DNA of 64,000 nt, taken from positions 10,205,705-10,269,704 of the forward strand of contig NC_040022.1 in the NCBI RefSeq assembly GCF_000972845.2, in the 5' to 3' direction. Made by a program: the position numbers and the translations under genes. This document shows, piece by piece, positions 50,473 through 64,000 of the stretch; positions within the stretch are counted from its first letter, which is position 1, and each line of letters starts with the position of its first letter. The notes under the pieces are model-generated. The model had not been told where the DNA came from, made no database searches, and saw nothing but the letters and a program-made list of their open reading frames with translations. Source of the DNA: Larimichthys crocea (Eukaryota > Chordata > Actinopteri > Sciaenidae).

Positions 50473-53080
50473 CCCCAGCTGTCCTGTTCCGTCCCTCCCA
50501 CCATGCTATTTACACCCCATGAGCTCACTGCTGTTTGTTAGTGATGTCAGGAATGCTTTGCAACTCATCAAAAGGCTAAAGACAGCTCATGGTCATATCC
50601 TGTTTGGGTTTTGTGTGCATGTGGCCTTGTTCACAGAGCAGTCCCATATCTGACTTACTGTGTGATGAGGATAAAGATTTCTAAAGTTTGTGAACAGCAA
50701 AAATTTGTGGTATGAGAAAACCTGGCTTAGGAAAAGGTTCTTGGCACTTTACTCAACAAATGTCTTTTCATTTCACACTGAGTCTTTGTTGCTGGAAGCA
50801 AAAACCCCTTTGGAACCACAAAATTGGACCTAAGGGAAAGAAGAATGTATCTTAACCCCTTCAGGCGATCAACTGTAATGGACATCAACTATTTATTGAG
50901 GCAATAAAATTGCACTGTTTTAAATTTGATTTCTGCCTTGTAGTTATACCATACCTGGCCATTTAATGTCATGTGTTATTGTATTTTTTTAAGAAAAATA
51001 AATAGATGTCCCCAACTTTCTGTCTCAATTCTCGTTGACAAGAATGTTCCCTTTGTCTCATCTCTACAATGGGAAAATATAGAATTCCATCCTACCTCTA
51101 AAACCTGCCTCCATTCTGTCTGAACATATGGTTATACCTGAAAACGACTGAGCTTCAGAGATGTTGGTAGGTGGATTTTGTGGTTTGCATGGGGATAGGC
51201 TAGCTGTTTCCCCCTGTTTCCAGTCTTTATGCTAAGCTAAGCTAACCGACTGCTAGTGATAGCTTCATATCTCAACATCGTGCCAGTTGGCTGGACAGAT
51301 GAGATGGGTTTTGCTTAAGGTTTTGCCTCTTAAATTAAGTTTTTCCTTGCCACTGTTCCCAGCTGCTTGTTCACGGTGGGAAGTGTTGGGTCTCTGTAAA
51401 TAATACTATAAAGAGTACAATTTAAACCTGTGTAATAGTCATAAAATAACTTACAAGAGAGAGGCATCAACCTTCTTGATTAACTCTTGGCAAGAGAGTG
51501 ATTCAGCATGTTTCCCAAAATGTCAAGCTATTCTAAAGTATATGCACAAATAGAACTGTGAGAAATATAAGTAACTGACTCATTCACCTTAGTTTTACTT
51601 GATAAAAGGGTACCATTCATTTTAAATGGAATTTTAAATAGTTCATTTAATTTTTTATGTGCCATATGATATATGAACATGTTCTTCTCTTTGAACAGAC
51701 ACAAACTGCCAATTCAGAATCAGTTCAGAGTGTGAACAACACCCATCTTGTGTCAGGTTACAAGGCTTCACTGCTTCTTCGAGGGATGAGCTCAGACCGC
51801 TAACATTTCCCGGAGTCTGTCTGCATGTGTGTATGCATGAGGCCTGTGTGCTAACATTACAAGGCGCATGTGTCATATCTATTTGTGGCTATCTGGGTGT
51901 TATTACTGTACAACTGCCTTCATGTCATTGGCTCAGTGGGGAACTTGGTTGCATGTGTGAACCAGCTGCTTCGTTTGGGTATTTCTCATTTCTTCCTTTT
52001 TTTGTATTGATATATATATATATATATTAGCATTTTTGCAACAGCAAAATTTAATACTGTATAATAAACTGCATAATAATTGACAGTATGTGGACATTTT
52101 TAGGCTTTGTGCTTTTTGTCACATTGGATTACATGATGTGTTTCATGATGTGTTTATGGTGATTTGGATACACACATTTGGACTGAAGGTGGACAGAAGA
52201 TGTCGTCAGACTGAAGAAAACACTGATAGTAAGCTTTGACTCATCAGGAGGGCTGTTGCAAAAATAAACAAGTGTGTCAGTGAACCAGGGGATGCCAGGG
52301 TCAGAAATAGAAAGGGAGATTCAAGATGGCTGCCAATTCCTCGGTTCTAATTTGTTGGGTTATTATTACACCACCCAGCCAACTCTAGTCATTATTTATG
52401 GTTGCATGAGACCATCCAGCTTAAGACCTCACCATGGTCATATCTGGTTTGTGTGTGAATAAGTGGACAAGAATACTTTAATAAAAAGAAATTTATTTGG
52501 ATAAAATATAGGTGTATGAATGTAACATAAAATACTAAAATTCACATAAACAACATTTCAGAATAAATGTACAGTTTATCTATAGAAAGACTCAAATGGT
52601 TTCAACAACAACAAAGATATTCCAAAACATAATTATATTTTAAAACTACATAAAATTACCTGAATACCTTCATGACTATACTGTATGAAGTTGATGTAAA
52701 TGGTAAGACTGACACCACTCACATCAGTACAGGGTCAATATGTAGCTCGAGCCAAGAGTACATCATCACTAGCATCTCTAAATCTCAATTAGTGAAAAGG
52801 TTCTCCAAAAAAATACATACAACAAATATTTAAGCATTTAATATATTTTGCGTAGCATAAAGCATCTAAATGAAGACTTTTCTGCAAAGTCTGTACATAT
52901 AGTTTGATAAACCTCTTCAGGGAGCCAAGAGGCTGTGATTTACTGGACACCTATTGATCACATAATGAAGTTGCAACATGCAACATGGTTTCATTATATG
53001 TCCAGAAACCAACCAGTACTCCTTTGTTGGAGTTACAGAAACTGGCTTCCAGTGGAATTTTGGCTTTGAGATTCTAATGT
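50473..53080. other. Non-coding stretch between Hsp30-like gene and SRCR-Ig receptor
   Basis: No exon recognised. A fragment of a common teleost repeat (cccctgtttccagtctttatgctaagc) lies at 51205-51260. A minus-strand AATAAA at 52492-52497 could be a distal signal for the receptor gene. Confidence 0.5.
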
Positions 53081-53086
53081 TTTATT
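53081..53086 (-). terminator. Proximal polyadenylation signal of the SRCR-Ig receptor
   Basis: Minus-strand AATAAA, about 80 nt past the stop codon. Confidence 0.45.
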
Positions 53087-53164
53087 TGCTTAGCACATTT
53101 GTTGTGTTATCCATTAACACATTATCACAGTAACTGTGATGAACTGTGTTAACCAGTGGACACC

Positions 53165-64000
<10,836 letters not shown>

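Noticed and set aside
50473..50860. Search for heat-shock elements upstream of the Hsp30-like gene
   Set aside because: Only scattered GAA and TTC words were seen; no properly spaced inverted nGAAn array.

Overview
This window looks like nuclear DNA of a ray-finned, probably percomorph, fish. The signs are intron-rich vertebrate genes, very many (CA)n and (TG)n microsatellites, several non-LTR retrotransposon families typical of teleosts, a hAT MITE with a perfect 8-bp target duplication, and fish-type gene content: a PYY with teleost signature, an Hsp30-like small heat-shock protein, and an expanded SRCR receptor. All five host genes recognised here lie on the minus strand. Exon joins were worked out by reading splice sites and phases by hand and checking them against remembered family sequence; no search was run.

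Layout. (1) 1-1134: 5' end of a RETSAT-like gene (exons 1 and 2; the rest lies beyond the left edge), with the end of a Tigger/pogo-type element in intron 2. (2) 4915-11632, with a likely untranslated first exon near 14.8 kb: a complete 13-coding-exon MPP2-type MAGUK (553 codons; L27, PDZ, SH3, guanylate kinase), carrying an L2-like LINE tail in one intron. (3) 17.7-19.3 kb: a 5'-truncated LINE with a 10-bp target duplication. (4) 20947-26915: a complete peptide YY gene (97-residue precursor) with TATA box and non-coding exon 1. (5) 27-49 kb: about 22 kb with no recognisable host gene, holding microsatellites, a tRNA-type SINE, a 3.5-kb LINE with a restriction-like endonuclease and 78-bp direct repeats at its ends, a hAT MITE and several dispersed repeats. 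(6) 49396-50291: a two-exon Hsp30-like gene. (7) 53165-64000+: the 3' part of a large leukocyte-type receptor with at least six group B SRCR domains, two Ig domains, a transmembrane helix and an acidic tail with four YxN motifs. One SRCR intron holds a 2.8-kb LINE.

The pairing of MPP2 with PYY matches the vertebrate MPP2-PPY-PYY neighbourhood (human 17q21). The genes do not form a functional pathway; they are independent vertebrate genes. The most distinctive element is the SRCR-Ig receptor, whose tail looks like a Grb2-docking adaptor tail (LAT-like) and whose SRCR exons and introns are being copied in tandem. Two mpp2 acceptors sit directly next to long (TG)n tracts, which is a possible splice-regulation feature.
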